Below, one piece after another: positions 8,846 through 17,902 of a stretch of DNA of 64,000 nt. Origin of the DNA: Mycolicibacterium neoaurum. GTDB lineage: Bacteria; Actinomycetota; Actinomycetes; Mycobacteriales; Mycobacteriaceae. Each line of letters begins with the position of its first letter. The first letter of the stretch is position 1. Position numbers and translations under genes: made by a program. The DNA is taken from positions 3,906,001-3,970,000 of the forward strand of contig NZ_JAQIIX010000002.1 in the NCBI RefSeq assembly GCF_036946495.1. The letters run 5' to 3'. The notes under the pieces are model-generated. The model saw only the letters and a program-made list of their open reading frames with translations. It made no database searches and had not been told where the DNA came from.

Positions 8846-9169
8846 GTGATCCAGCGCGAGACTCCGGCAGGCCGTCCTCGTGCGCATCGAGATCCCGCGG
8901 GACCGGTGCGTACGTGTGTGGGTTGTCGGAAGCGAGCGTTGGCCGTCGATCTGGTCAGACTGTCCACCGTTTCCGACAGGCCCGGCGTCAACGCCGTGAC
9001 TGTGGATACAGCGGGTAATCTGCCGGGGCGGGGTGCGTGGTTGCATCCCCATCCGCAGTGTCTGGATCTGGCGCTTCGCCGGCGAGCAATCGGTCGAGCG
9101 TTGCGTATCTCCGGTTCGCCGGACACCACCGTGGTGGAAGAGCTTTTCCACCGGTTAGAGAACAGGTAG
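8846..9169 (+). CDS. ylxR: YlxR-family RNA-binding protein
   Basis: A 107-residue YlxR/DUF448 protein with the signature RTCVGCRKR near residue 22 and PGRGAWLHPHPQCLDLALRRRAIGRAL. The family binds RNA or nucleoid and is always found between nusA and infB. The GTG start lies 5 nt behind TAGACT (8835-8840), suggesting an additional leaderless promoter inside the operon. The 67-nt gap after nusA contains no other feature. Confidence 0.9.
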   Translation: MIQRETPAGRPRAHRDPAGPVRTCVGCRKRALAVDLVRLSTVSDRPGVNAVTVDTAGNLPGRGAWLHPHPQCLDLALRRRAIGRALRISGSPDTTVVEELFHRLENR

Positions 9170-9270
9170 CGAAGAACATGAGCACACCGTGAAGTCCCGA
9201 TGACCATGCGTCATAGCTAAACCCGAGGCGCGGCCCAACCACCGCTGTCGCCTCCAAACGAGGAGAAGTA

Positions 9271-12045
9271 GTGGCAGGTAAGGCCCGCGTGCACGAGTTG
9301 GCAAAGGAACTCGGTGTCACAAGTAAGGAAGTTCTCGCCCGTCTGAGCGATCAGGGCGAGTTCGTCAAATCCGCATCATCGACGGTCGAAGCCCCCGTGG
9401 CCCGTCGTCTGCGGGAATCGTTCGGCGGCGGTAAGCCGGCCGCCGACGCGCCCGCTCCGAAAGCTCCCGGTAAGCCCGCGGCACCGTCCGGCGGCCCCAA
9501 GCCCGGACCCAAGCCCGCGCCGCAGGCACCTGCCGCGCCGGCTCCTGCAGCGCCCGCGGCCCAGGCTCCGACGCCGGCCCCGACGCAGACCCCCCGTCCC
9601 GCGGCTCCCACCCCCGGTCCCGCGCCGACACCCGGGCCTGCGCCGTCGGCTCCTGCAGCTTCGGGTACTCCCGGTGCCCCGCAGACCCCCGGACCCCGCC
9701 CAGGTCCGACTCCCGGTCCCAAGCCCGCACCGCGTGCACCGCGTGTCGGCAACAACCCGTTCTCTTCGCAGGCACCCGTCGAGCGCCCGGCTCCGCGTCC
9801 CGCCGCAGGTCCCGGCGGCCCCCGTCCGGGTCCCGGCCCCGGCGGACCGCGCCCGGGCGCGCCGCGTCCCGGCGCTGCCTCGCCCGGCAACATGCCGCCT
9901 CGTCCGCCCGGCGCGCGTCCCGGCGCGACCGGTCGTCCCGGCGGTCCGCGTCCCGGACCCGGCGGTCGTCCGGCCCCGGGTGGTCGTCCCGGCGGTGGTG
10001 GCGGCGGTAACTACCGCGGCGGCGCCGGTGGTGGTGCCGGAGCAGGCGCCGGTGGTGGTGCGGCCGGTGGATTCCGTGGTCGTCCCGGTGGCGGTGGCGG
10101 CGGTGGTCGTCCCGGTCAGCGCGGCGGTGCCGCAGGTGCCTTCGGTCGTCCCGGCGGCGCCCCGCGCCGCGGACGCAAGAGCAAGCGCGCGAAAAGGGCC
10201 GAATACGAGAACATGCAGGCCCCGGTCGTCGGTGGCGTGCGGTTGCCGCACGGCAACGGCGAGACCATCCGGTTGGCCCGTGGCGCCTCGCTGAGCGATT
10301 TCGCCGACAAGATCAACGCCAACCCGGCTTCGCTGGTGCAGGCGCTGTTCAACCTCGGTGAGATGGTCACTGCCACGCAGTCGGTGGACGATTCCACGCT
10401 CGAGCTGCTGGGCAGCGAGATGAACTACGTCGTCCAGGTCGTCTCGCCGGAGGACGAGGACCGTGAGCTGCTGTCGTCGTTCGACCTCACCTACGGCGAG
10501 GACGAGGGTGGCGAAGAGGACCTCGAGTTCCGCCCGCCGGTGGTCACCGTCATGGGTCACGTCGACCACGGCAAGACCCGCCTGCTCGACACCATCCGTA
10601 ACGCCACCGTCCGCGAGGGCGAGGCCGGTGGGATCACCCAGCACATCGGTGCCTACCAGGTCCTCACCGAACTGGACGGCAACGAGCGGCTGGTCACCTT
10701 CATCGACACCCCCGGTCACGAGGCGTTCACCGCCATGCGTGCCCGTGGTGCCAAGGCCACCGATATCGCGATCCTGGTTGTCGCTGCCGACGACGGTGTG
10801 ATGCCGCAGACGGTGGAGGCCATCAACCACGCGCAGGCTGCCGATGTGCCGATCGTGGTGGCGGTCAACAAGATCGACAAGGAGGGCGCCGACCCGAGCA
10901 AGATCCGGGCGCAGCTCACCGAGTACAACCTGGTGGCCGAGGAGTACGGCGGCGACACCATGTTCGTCGATATCTCCGCAAAGCAGGGCACCAATATCGA
11001 TGCACTTCTGGAAGCGGTGCTGTTGACCGCCGATGCATCGTTGGATCTGCGGGCCAACCCCGATATGGAGGCCCAGGGTGTGGCCATCGAGGCGCACCTG
11101 GACCGCGGTCGCGGCCCGGTGGCGACGGTGCTGATCCAGCGCGGCACGCTGCGTGTCGGCGACTCGATCGTCGCCGGCGATGCCTACGGTCGCGTCCGTC
11201 GCATGGTCGACGAGCACGGTGAAGATGTCGAGGAGGCGCTGCCGTCGCGTCCGGTGCAGGTGGTCGGGTTCACCTCGGTGCCCGGTGCCGGCGACAACCT
11301 GCTGGTTGTCGACGAGGACCGCATCGCCCGCCAGATCGCCGACCGGCGCAGCGCGCGCAAGCGCAACGCCCTGGCCGCGCGCAGCCGCAAGCGGATCAGC
11401 CTGGAAGACCTGGATTCGGCGCTGAAGGAAACCAGCCAGCTGAACCTGATCCTCAAGGGCGACAACGCCGGTACCGTCGAGGCGCTGGAAGAGGCCTTGA
11501 TGAACATCGAGATCGACGACGAGGTGCAGTTGCGCGTCATCGACCGAGGTGTCGGCGGCGTCACCGAGACCAACGTCAACCTGGCCTCGGCCTCGGATGC
11601 CATCATCATCGGCTTCAACGTCCGTGCCGAGGGCAAGGCCACCGAGCTGGCCAACCGCGATGGTGTCGAGATTCGCTACTACTCGATCATCTACCAGGCG
11701 ATCGACGAGATCGAAGCCGCGCTCAAGGGCATGCTCAAGCCTGTCTACGAGGAGAAGGAGCTCGGCCGCGCCGAGATCCGGGCGATCTTCCGCAGCTCGA
11801 AGGTCGGCAATATCGCCGGTTGCCTCGTGCAGTCGGGCATCATGCGGCGTAACGCCAAGGCCCGCCTGCTGCGTGACAACGTCGTGGTCGCCGAGAACCT
11901 CACCATCTCCTCGCTCAAGCGGGAGAAGGATGATGCCACCGAGGTGCGCGAGGGTTACGAGTGTGGTCTGACGCTGACGTATTCCGATATCAAGGAAGGC
12001 GACGTCATCGAGACCTACGAGCTGGTCGAAAAGGCGCGTACGTAG
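9271..12045 (+). CDS. infB: Translation initiation factor IF-2
   Basis: A 924-residue GTPase that places initiator tRNA on the 30S subunit. It has an IF2-N domain (1-50), a long Pro/Ala then Gly/Arg-rich low-complexity linker (about 53-310), a second IF2-N-like segment, the G domain with GHVDHGKT (near 428), DTPGHEAF, NKID and SAK, then domains II-IV. The long linker is normal for actinobacteria. GTG at 9271 is preceded by GAGGAGAAG. The downstream rbfA starts 2 nt after the stop. Confidence 0.97.
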   Translation: MAGKARVHELAKELGVTSKEVLARLSDQGEFVKSASSTVEAPVARRLRESFGGGKPAADAPAPKAPGKPAAPSGGPKPGPKPAPQAPAAPAPAAPAAQAPTPAPTQTPRPAAPTPGPAPTPGPAPSAPAASGTPGAPQTPGPRPGPTPGPKPAPRAPRVGNNPFSSQAPVERPAPRPAAGPGGPRPGPGPGGPRPGAPRPGAASPGNMPPRPPGARPGATGRPGGPRPGPGGRPAPGGRPGGGGGGNYRGGAGGGAGAGAGGGAAGGFRGRPGGGGGGGRPGQRGGAAGAFGRPGGAPRRGRKSKRAKRAEYENMQAPVVGGVRLPHGNGETIRLARGASLSDFADKINANPASLVQALFNLGEMVTATQSVDDSTLELLGSEMNYVVQVVSPEDEDRELLSSFDLTYGEDEGGEEDLEFRPPVVTVMGHVDHGKTRLLDTIRNATVREGEAGGITQHIGAYQVLTELDGNERLVTFIDTPGHEAFTAMRARGAKATDIAILVVAADDGVMPQTVEAINHAQAADVPIVVAVNKIDKEGADPSKIRAQLTEYNLVAEEYGGDTMFVDISAKQGTNIDALLEAVLLTADASLDLRANPDMEAQGVAIEAHLDRGRGPVATVLIQRGTLRVGDSIVAGDAYGRVRRMVDEHGEDVEEALPSRPVQVVGFTSVPGAGDNLLVVDEDRIARQIADRRSARKRNALAARSRKRISLEDLDSALKETSQLNLILKGDNAGTVEALEEALMNIEIDDEVQLRVIDRGVGGVTETNVNLASASDAIIIGFNVRAEGKATELANRDGVEIRYYSIIYQAIDEIEAALKGMLKPVYEEKELGRAEIRAIFRSSKVGNIAGCLVQSGIMRRNAKARLLRDNVVVAENLTISSLKREKDDATEVREGYECGLTLTYSDIKEGDVIETYELVEKART

Positions 12046-12047
12046 CG

Positions 12048-12542
12048 ATGGCCGATCCAGCACGCGCACGCCGGCTGGCCAAGCGGATCTCGACGATCGT
12101 GGCCTCGGCCATCGAGTACGAGATCAAGGATCCGCGGCTGGCCGGCGTGACGATCACCGACGCGAAGGTGACCGCCGACCTGCACGACGCAACGCTGTAC
12201 TACACGGTGTTGGGGCCGACCCTGGAGGACGAGCCCGACTACGCCGGTGCTGCGGCCGCCCTGGAGAGCGCGAAAGGTGTGCTGCGCTCCAAGGTGGGCT
12301 CGGGCACCGGCGTGCGGTTCACCCCGACCCTGGCCTTCGTGCGCGACACCGTCCCGGACGCGGCCAATCGGATGGAAGAACTGCTGTCGAAGGTGCGCGC
12401 GGCCGACGCCGACTTGGCGCGAGTTCGGGAGGGTGCGGTGCCGGCAGGCGATGCCGACCCGTACCGTGTGAGCGGGGGAGACGCTCGCGGGGACGAACTC
12501 GACGCTGAGGACACCGGTGACGACGACCGATACGACCGCTGA
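12048..12542 (+). CDS. rbfA: Ribosome-binding factor A
   Basis: A 164-residue 30S maturation factor with a KH-like fold. The conserved segments ARRLAKRISTIVASAIEYEIKDPRL, VTITDAKVTADLHDATLYYTV and VRFTPTLAFVRDTVPD are present. The C-terminal tail (from about 125) is Asp-rich and variable. ATG at 12048 follows the infB stop after 2 nt. Its 3' end overlaps the next gene by 26 nt. Confidence 0.95.
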   Translation: MADPARARRLAKRISTIVASAIEYEIKDPRLAGVTITDAKVTADLHDATLYYTVLGPTLEDEPDYAGAAAALESAKGVLRSKVGSGTGVRFTPTLAFVRDTVPDAANRMEELLSKVRAADADLARVREGAVPAGDADPYRVSGGDARGDELDAEDTGDDDRYDR

Positions 12543-13527
12543 GACCGCTACCGACGCGGTCCCACCCGGCGCGCCGGTCGATGCCGCGGGTGCGGCGCGG
12601 TTGTTCGATGCCGCCCATTCGATCGTCATCATCGCCCACGTCCATCCCGACGCCGACACCATCGGCGCCGGTTTGGCGCTCGGGCAGGTCGCTGCGGCCG
12701 CGGGCAAGGATGTCGCGGTCAGTTTCGCTGCGCCGGACGAACTCCCCGAATCGCTGGCGACGCTGCCGGGCGGGCAGCTGCTGGTCGCACCCGTCGAGGT
12801 ACCTGGCGACCCGGATCTGGTGGTCACCGTCGACATCCCATCGGTCAACCGGCTCGGCAGCCTCGGCGAACTGGCCCTCGGTGCGCGCGAGGTCCTGGTC
12901 ATCGACCACCATGCCTCCAACACGATGTTCGGGACCGCGAACTTCGTTGATCCCCAGGCTGATTCGACCACCATGCTGGTGGCCGAGCTGTTGGATGCCT
13001 GGGACAAGCCGATCGACGAACCGGTGGCGCACTGCCTCTACGCAGGGTTGACCACCGATACCGGCTCCTTCCGGTGGGCCAGCGCACGCGCGCACCGGTT
13101 GGCATCCCGACTGCTGGAGATCGGGGTGGACAACGCCGAGATCAGCCGTGCCCTGATGGACACCCACCCGTTCGCCTGGTTGCCCATGTTGTCGCGTGTG
13201 CTGGGTTCGGCCCGGCTCATCGAGGATGCCGCCGATGGACGGGGGCTGGTCTACGCCGTCGTCGACCACCAGGAATGGACCGATGCCCGGCCCGAAGAGG
13301 TCGAGAGCATCGTGGATATCGTGCGCACCACCGCCCAGGCCGAGGTCGCCGCGGTGTTCAAGGAGATCGAGCCACGGCAGTGGTCGGTATCGATGCGCTC
13401 CAAGTCCTTCGACGTCTCGGCCGTCGCCGGTGGATTCGGTGGCGGTGGGCACCGCAAGGCGGCCGGATACTCGGCGATCGGTTCGGCCGATGACGTGGTG
13501 GCAGCTCTGCAGGCCGCTCTTGGCTGA
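12517..13527 (+). CDS. cnpB: DHH-family phosphoesterase CnpB/NrnA
   Basis: A 336-residue DHH-DHHA1 phosphodiesterase. HVHPDADTIG near residue 38 and VIDHHASN near 129 carry the metal ligands, and the DHHA1 domain ends with GGGGHRKAAGYS near 305. The M. tuberculosis orthologue Rv2837c cleaves c-di-AMP and short oligoribonucleotides and acts on PAP. Location in the rbfA operon is conserved. GTG at 12517 overlaps rbfA; a later start would remove only the variable Thr-rich N-terminus. Confidence 0.92.
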   Translation: MTTTDTTAETATDAVPPGAPVDAAGAARLFDAAHSIVIIAHVHPDADTIGAGLALGQVAAAAGKDVAVSFAAPDELPESLATLPGGQLLVAPVEVPGDPDLVVTVDIPSVNRLGSLGELALGAREVLVIDHHASNTMFGTANFVDPQADSTTMLVAELLDAWDKPIDEPVAHCLYAGLTTDTGSFRWASARAHRLASRLLEIGVDNAEISRALMDTHPFAWLPMLSRVLGSARLIEDAADGRGLVYAVVDHQEWTDARPEEVESIVDIVRTTAQAEVAAVFKEIEPRQWSVSMRSKSFDVSAVAGGFGGGGHRKAAGYSAIGSADDVVAALQAALG

Positions 13528-14833
13528 GCAGCCGGTCACCGCCCGGCGGATCGCCGGGCTGGCGTTGCCCGCACTGGGAGTGCTTGCCGCCGAACCTCTC
13601 TACCTGTTGTTCGACCTTGCCGTCGTCGGTCGGCTCGGGGCGCTCAGCCTGGCCGGTCTGGCGATCGGCGGGTTGGTGATCTCCCTGGTCGCCTCGCAGG
13701 GCACGTTCCTGTCCTATGGCACCACCGCACGGGCGGCACGGTTCTTCGGCGCCGGTGATCGCGCGGCCGCGGTGCGTGAAGGCGTGCAGGCCACCTGGCT
13801 CGCCGTGGGTCTCGGGTTGTTGATCGTGGTCCTGGTGCAGGTCTTCGCCGATCCGCTGGTCTCGGTGCTCGCCGACGGCGGCGAGCTGGCCGCCGAGACG
13901 CTGCCCTGGCTGCGGATCGCGATCTGCGGGGCGCCGGCCCTGCTGATCTCGTTGGCGGGCAACGGCTGGATGCGCGGTGTCCAGGACACCGTGCGGCCCC
14001 TTCGCTATGTCGTTTTCGGCTTCGCGGTGTCGGCAGTGCTGTGCCCGCTGTTGGTCTACGGCTGGCTGGGCTTGCCGCGACTGGAGCTGGCCGGCTCGGC
14101 GATCGCCAACCTGGTCGGGCAATGGCTGGCGGCGTTGTTGTTCTGCCGGGCGCTGCTCGCCGAGAAGGCTCCGCTGGCGCCGACTCCTGCCGTGCTGGGT
14201 GCCCAATTGCTGATGGGGCGTGACCTGCTGGTGCGTTCACTTGCCTTCCAGGCCTGCTTCGTCTCCGCGGCTGCGGTGGCAGCGCGGTTCGGCGCCGCCT
14301 CGGTGGCCGCCCACCAGGTGGTGCTGCAACTGTGGAGTTTCCTTGCCCTGGTGTTGGATTCGCTGGCCATCGCCGCTCAGTCACTGGTGGGTGCCGCCCT
14401 CGGCGGTGGTCAGCTGAGTCAGGCGAAGTCGGTGGCCGCCCGCGTCACCATCTTCTCCACCGCGGCCGCCGCGGTGCTCGCGCTGATCTTCGCCGCCGGC
14501 TCGGAGGTGATCCCGCGGCTGTTCACCTCCGATGCGGAGGTCCTCGACCGGATCGGTGTGCCGTGGTGGTTCCTGGTTGGCCAACTGATCGTCGCCGGAA
14601 TCGTTTTCGCGCTGGACGGGGTGTTGCTTGGCGCCGGTGACGCCCGATTCATGCGCAACGCCACGGTGTGCAGTGCGTTGATCGGCTTCCTACCGCTGAT
14701 CTGGTTGTCGTTGGCATTCGGCTGGGGACTGGCCGGCATCTGGTCGGGTCTGTCCCTCTTCATGGTGCTGCGCCTGGTGTTCGTGGGCTGGCGCACCTTC
14801 TCGGGACGCTGGCTGGTGGCAGGCACCGGATAG
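13490..14833 (+). CDS. dinF: MATE-family efflux transporter (DinF type)
   Basis: About 447 residues with 12 predicted membrane segments, of the MATE/DinF cation-drug antiporter family. The core from ARRIAGLALPALGVLAAEPLYLLFDLAVVGRLG is nearly identical in style to M. tuberculosis DinF (Rv2836c). ATG at 13490 overlaps cnpB by 38 nt; TTG at 13520 gives an N-terminus closer to the family and is equally likely. It is the last gene of the rimP operon and converges with the mycolyltransferase gene, 20 nt away. Confidence 0.9.
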   Translation: MTWWQLCRPLLAEQPVTARRIAGLALPALGVLAAEPLYLLFDLAVVGRLGALSLAGLAIGGLVISLVASQGTFLSYGTTARAARFFGAGDRAAAVREGVQATWLAVGLGLLIVVLVQVFADPLVSVLADGGELAAETLPWLRIAICGAPALLISLAGNGWMRGVQDTVRPLRYVVFGFAVSAVLCPLLVYGWLGLPRLELAGSAIANLVGQWLAALLFCRALLAEKAPLAPTPAVLGAQLLMGRDLLVRSLAFQACFVSAAAVAARFGAASVAAHQVVLQLWSFLALVLDSLAIAAQSLVGAALGGGQLSQAKSVAARVTIFSTAAAAVLALIFAAGSEVIPRLFTSDAEVLDRIGVPWWFLVGQLIVAGIVFALDGVLLGAGDARFMRNATVCSALIGFLPLIWLSLAFGWGLAGIWSGLSLFMVLRLVFVGWRTFSGRWLVAGTG

Positions 14834-14853
14834 TCCCCAGCCGAAGCCGTTCG

Positions 14854-15801
14854 TCAGGCGCCCAGCGTGCGCTGGATGTCGCCCTTCATGGCATTGAGCT
14901 GGCTGCCCCAGTACCCCCAGCCGTGGGTCCCGTTGGGCGGGAAGTTGAACGTGCCGTTGGTCCCGCCGGCGTTCTGGTACTGGGTCTGGAAGTTGCGGTT
15001 GCTGTCCAGGGTGATGGTTTCCAGCACCTGGCCGGCGACATCGCCACCACCGCCGAGCTCACCGGGACGACCGGTACCGCAGTACACCCAGATGCGGGTC
15101 CCGTTGGCGACCAGCTTGCCGACGTTCACGGTCGGGTCGTTGCGTTGCCAGGCGGGTCCGCCGCCCAGGCCCCACATGTTGATCGCGTTGAATCCGCCGG
15201 CGTCGGCCATGGCGAAGGTGACCAGCAGCGGCCAGAGACCCTGGGAGAGGTTCAGGTAGCCCGACAGCGAGGCCGCGTAGCTGAACTGGCCGGGGTGGAA
15301 GGCGGCCAGCGTCAGCGCGGCGCTACCCGACATCGACAGTCCGACAACGGCATTGCCGTTCGGCGAGATGCCCTTGTTGGCGGCCAGGTAGTTCGGCAGC
15401 TCGGAGGTCAGGAAGGTCTCCCACTGGTAGTTGTAGGTCTGGCCGTTGCCGACCGCAGGTCCCTGCCAGTTGGTGTAGAAGCTGGACATGCCACCGACCG
15501 GCATGACGACCGAGACACCGGACTCGAAGAACGTCTCGAACGCCGCGGTCTCGATATCCCAGCCGCTGTTGTCGTCGCGGGCGCGCAGACCGTCGAGCAG
15601 ATACACCGCCCGCGGACCGCCGCCTTGGAAGCGCACCGGGATGTCGCGGCCCATCGCGGCCGAGGGAACCATCAGTGTCTCGACCGGCAGCCCGGGCCGG
15701 GAGTATGCCGAGGCGGTGGTCGGCTGGACCACCGCCAGCAGCAGGAGCGCGGCCATCAGGCCGACCAGTGCTCGGCGGGTCACGATATGCAAGGTGTTCA
15801 T
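14854..15801 (-). CDS. Antigen 85-type mycolyltransferase / secreted esterase
   Basis: A 315-residue exported alpha/beta hydrolase of the FbpA/B/C family, which moves mycolic acids between trehalose mycolates and arabinogalactan. A signal peptide of about 32 residues ends at ASA before YSRPGLPVETL. The nucleophile elbow GLSMSG, the Glu in VLETITL and the His in GTHGWGYWG give an intact triad. The Cys pair of the classical Ag85 loop (SPACGKAGC) is missing, replaced by GPAVGNG. It is probably an additional Ag85 paralogue rather than one of the classical fbpA/B/C genes. It converges with dinF. Confidence 0.9.
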   Translation of the reverse strand: MNTLHIVTRRALVGLMAALLLLAVVQPTTASAYSRPGLPVETLMVPSAAMGRDIPVRFQGGGPRAVYLLDGLRARDDNSGWDIETAAFETFFESGVSVVMPVGGMSSFYTNWQGPAVGNGQTYNYQWETFLTSELPNYLAANKGISPNGNAVVGLSMSGSAALTLAAFHPGQFSYAASLSGYLNLSQGLWPLLVTFAMADAGGFNAINMWGLGGGPAWQRNDPTVNVGKLVANGTRIWVYCGTGRPGELGGGGDVAGQVLETITLDSNRNFQTQYQNAGGTNGTFNFPPNGTHGWGYWGSQLNAMKGDIQRTLGA

Positions 15802-15961
15802 GAAATTGATGCCGTCCTGTCGGGCGAGCCCCCCGCGGCGCGCAGGTACGAAGATGCGATCCGACACGGCGCCGGGCCGGACCGGTGTCACCCGTTACGT
15901 CGTGCGCTCACTGGGTTTCGTTACGCTGCATTCCGTTCGCTGTCGGTGAACGCCCAGAACG

Positions 15962-15998
15962 CGCTGACGCCCGACGCGTCGAGCGCCGGGCGTCAGCG
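15962..15998 (-). terminator. Terminator hairpin of the NMT1/THI5-type ABC operon
   Basis: CGCTGACGCCCG (15962-15973) and CGGGCGTCAGCG (15987-15998) form a perfect 12-bp stem with a 13-nt loop, 10 nt beyond the minus-strand stop codon at 16008. It lacks a U-tract, as many mycobacterial terminators do. Confidence 0.75.
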
Positions 15999-16007
15999 AG
16001 TGCTCGA

Positions 16008-16820
16008 TCAGTCCGCGGCGCTGGAACTTCCCAGCAGATCGCGGACCCGGTTGGCCACCTTGATGAACTCCGGACGTTCCATCGTCTCGGCGTAGTCCCG
16101 TTCGGCGGGGAGGTCGACGTCGAGGGTCTCGATGATGCGGCCCGGCCGTGGGCTCATCACGACGACCCTGTTGGCCAGGTACACCGCCTCGGCCACCGAG
16201 TGCGTCACCAGTACGACGGTCGTGCCGGTTTCTCGCCAGATCCGGTGCAGCTCGACATTCATCTTTTCCCGCGTCAGCGCGTCGAGTGCACCGAAGGGCT
16301 CATCCATCAACAGCACCTCGGGCTGGTGCAGCAGCGCCCGGCACAATGAAACACGTTGTTGCATACCGCCGGACAGCTCGTGGGGCAGGGCGTTCTCGAA
16401 TCCGCCGAGTCCGGTCATCTCGATCAGATAGTCGCAGCGGGACTGCGCCTCCTTGCGGGGCATACCCCGCATCTCGGCCTGCAGCAGGATGTTCTTGCGG
16501 ACCGAACGCCATTCCAGGAGGGCGGCCCGCTGGAAGACATACCCGATATCGCGCTGCGGTCCCTTGACCTGCTTGCCACGCAGGCGAACATCCCCGGAGG
16601 TGGCGGTGGTCAAGCCCGCGACCACCTTGAGCAGGGTGGACTTGCCGCAGCCCGACGGGCCTGCGATGGAGACGAACTCTCCTTGGCCGACGCGCAGGTC
16701 GACGTCGTCGACGGCGGTGACGGTGGACCGTTTGGAGGAGAACGTGACGGTCAGCTTGTCGATGGAGATGGCGTCTGAGGTCACGGTGGTCCTCGGTGCG
16801 GTGATTGTTGCGGAGGTCAT
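16008..16820 (-). CDS. ABC transporter ATP-binding protein (SsuB/TauB/ThiZ class)
   Basis: A 270-residue ATPase of the nitrate/sulfonate/taurine/pyrimidine importer class. Walker A GPSGCGKSTLLK (about 55), Q-loop YVFQ, signature LSGGMQQRV, Walker B VLLMDEPFGALD and the switch His in LVTHS are intact. It energises the importer made with the binding protein and permease immediately upstream (13-nt gap to the binding protein gene). As last gene of the operon it is followed by a strong hairpin. The LacI-type operator in front of the permease puts the operon under the neighbouring LacI repressor (inference). Confidence 0.93.
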   Translation of the reverse strand: MTSATITAPRTTVTSDAISIDKLTVTFSSKRSTVTAVDDVDLRVGQGEFVSIAGPSGCGKSTLLKVVAGLTTATSGDVRLRGKQVKGPQRDIGYVFQRAALLEWRSVRKNILLQAEMRGMPRKEAQSRCDYLIEMTGLGGFENALPHELSGGMQQRVSLCRALLHQPEVLLMDEPFGALDALTREKMNVELHRIWRETGTTVVLVTHSVAEAVYLANRVVVMSPRPGRIIETLDVDLPAERDYAETMERPEFIKVANRVRDLLGSSSAAD

Positions 16821-16833
16821 GATCGGGCGCTCC

Positions 16834-17877
16834 CTATTGTCCCGCGGTGGCGGGGACGAACGACGACGCCCAGTAGTCCGCAGGGTCCTTGGCCGACTGC
16901 AGCAGACCGGCCTCGCTCAGGGTGGCGATGGTGGAGGTCCAGTCCTGTTCGGCATTGGTGCCGGGGACCTTGCCGGTGGTGGCCGGGGTGTTCAGCAGCG
17001 GAATGGTCTCCTGCCACTGCTGCAGCAGCACCTTCTCCGGCGGGGTCTGCGGGTCGACACCGACCATGGCCTTGGCGGCAGCCTCCGGATCGTTCTTGGC
17101 AGCCTCGTAGGATTCGCTCACCGCATCCAACATCGACTGCACCAGTTCTGGATTGTCGGCGATGGTCGAGTTGTGGGTGATCAACCCGTTGCTGTAGAAG
17201 TTCAACCCGGCGTCGGAGTAGCGGAAGTAGCGCATCTCGCGGCCGCTCTTGTTGGCGATCGTGGGGCCCTGGTCATGGGCGAAACCGATGAGCCCGTCGA
17301 CGCGGCCGGCCATCAGAGCGGCCATCTTGCCCGCGGAATCCAGGTTCTGCTCTTGTACCGCACCGGGTTCCAGGCCGACATCGGCAAGGTACATCGGGAA
17401 CGTGGTGGTCGGGGCGTCACCTGCGGACACTGCGATGGTGCGTCCGGCGAGATCGGCCGGTTCCTCGATTCCGGAGTCGGCGAACACCTGGACCGCCGAG
17501 GGGGTGGTCTGCAGGAACACGCCGATGCTCTTGATGTCGACACCCTGGTCGATATTGCTCAACACCGCGGCGGTATCGGACCAGCCGAAGTCGACCTGCT
17601 TACCGCCGACCGCCTGCGCGGTGCGGGTGGAGCCCTGTCCGGGATCGATGGTCAGGTCGATGCCGTGCTTGGCGAAGATGCCCTCTTTCACACCGTGGTA
17701 GAGCGGGGCGTGCTCACCGTAGGGGTACCAGTTGAGCATCAGCGTGACCGGGGTCGTGCCTTCACCACCATCGGTGGCCGAATTGTTCTGGCCCGCACCG
17801 CCGCCGCAGGCGGAAAGGGTGAGCATGGCGGTGGTGGCGGCGATCGCGCCGACGGCGCGACGATTCAACGAGAACAT
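16834..17877 (-). CDS. NMT1/THI5-like ABC substrate-binding lipoprotein
   Basis: A 347-residue lipoprotein with signal and lipobox LSAC (Cys near 24). The mature start VTLMLNWYPYGEHAPLYHGVKEGIFAKHGIDLTI is the NMT1/THI5-like family signature. Members bind small planar or anionic ligands such as formylaminopyrimidines, sulfonates, nitrate or riboflavin precursors. No TPP-riboswitch-like sequence precedes the operon, which argues against plain thiamine-precursor uptake. Shared LacI operators link it to the adjacent dehydrogenase/DUF993 operon, so its ligand may be that operon's substrate. Confidence 0.9.
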   Translation of the reverse strand: MFSLNRRAVGAIAATTAMLTLSACGGGAGQNNSATDGGEGTTPVTLMLNWYPYGEHAPLYHGVKEGIFAKHGIDLTIDPGQGSTRTAQAVGGKQVDFGWSDTAAVLSNIDQGVDIKSIGVFLQTTPSAVQVFADSGIEEPADLAGRTIAVSAGDAPTTTFPMYLADVGLEPGAVQEQNLDSAGKMAALMAGRVDGLIGFAHDQGPTIANKSGREMRYFRYSDAGLNFYSNGLITHNSTIADNPELVQSMLDAVSESYEAAKNDPEAAAKAMVGVDPQTPPEKVLLQQWQETIPLLNTPATTGKVPGTNAEQDWTSTIATLSEAGLLQSAKDPADYWASSFVPATAGQ

Positions 17878-17902
17878 GGGGTCTCCTGTTTCGGGGTGGG
17901 TG

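Noticed and set aside
9376..12069. An 897-codon open frame on the minus strand across infB
   Set aside because: It is the shadow of the GC-rich infB codons, has low-complexity His/Arg/Thr composition, no ribosome site and no family motif; infB on the plus strand has all IF-2 motifs.
14668..16095. A 475-codon plus-strand frame across the mycolyltransferase gene
   Set aside because: It is antisense to a gene with an intact Ser-Glu-His triad and signal peptide, and has no recognisable domain.
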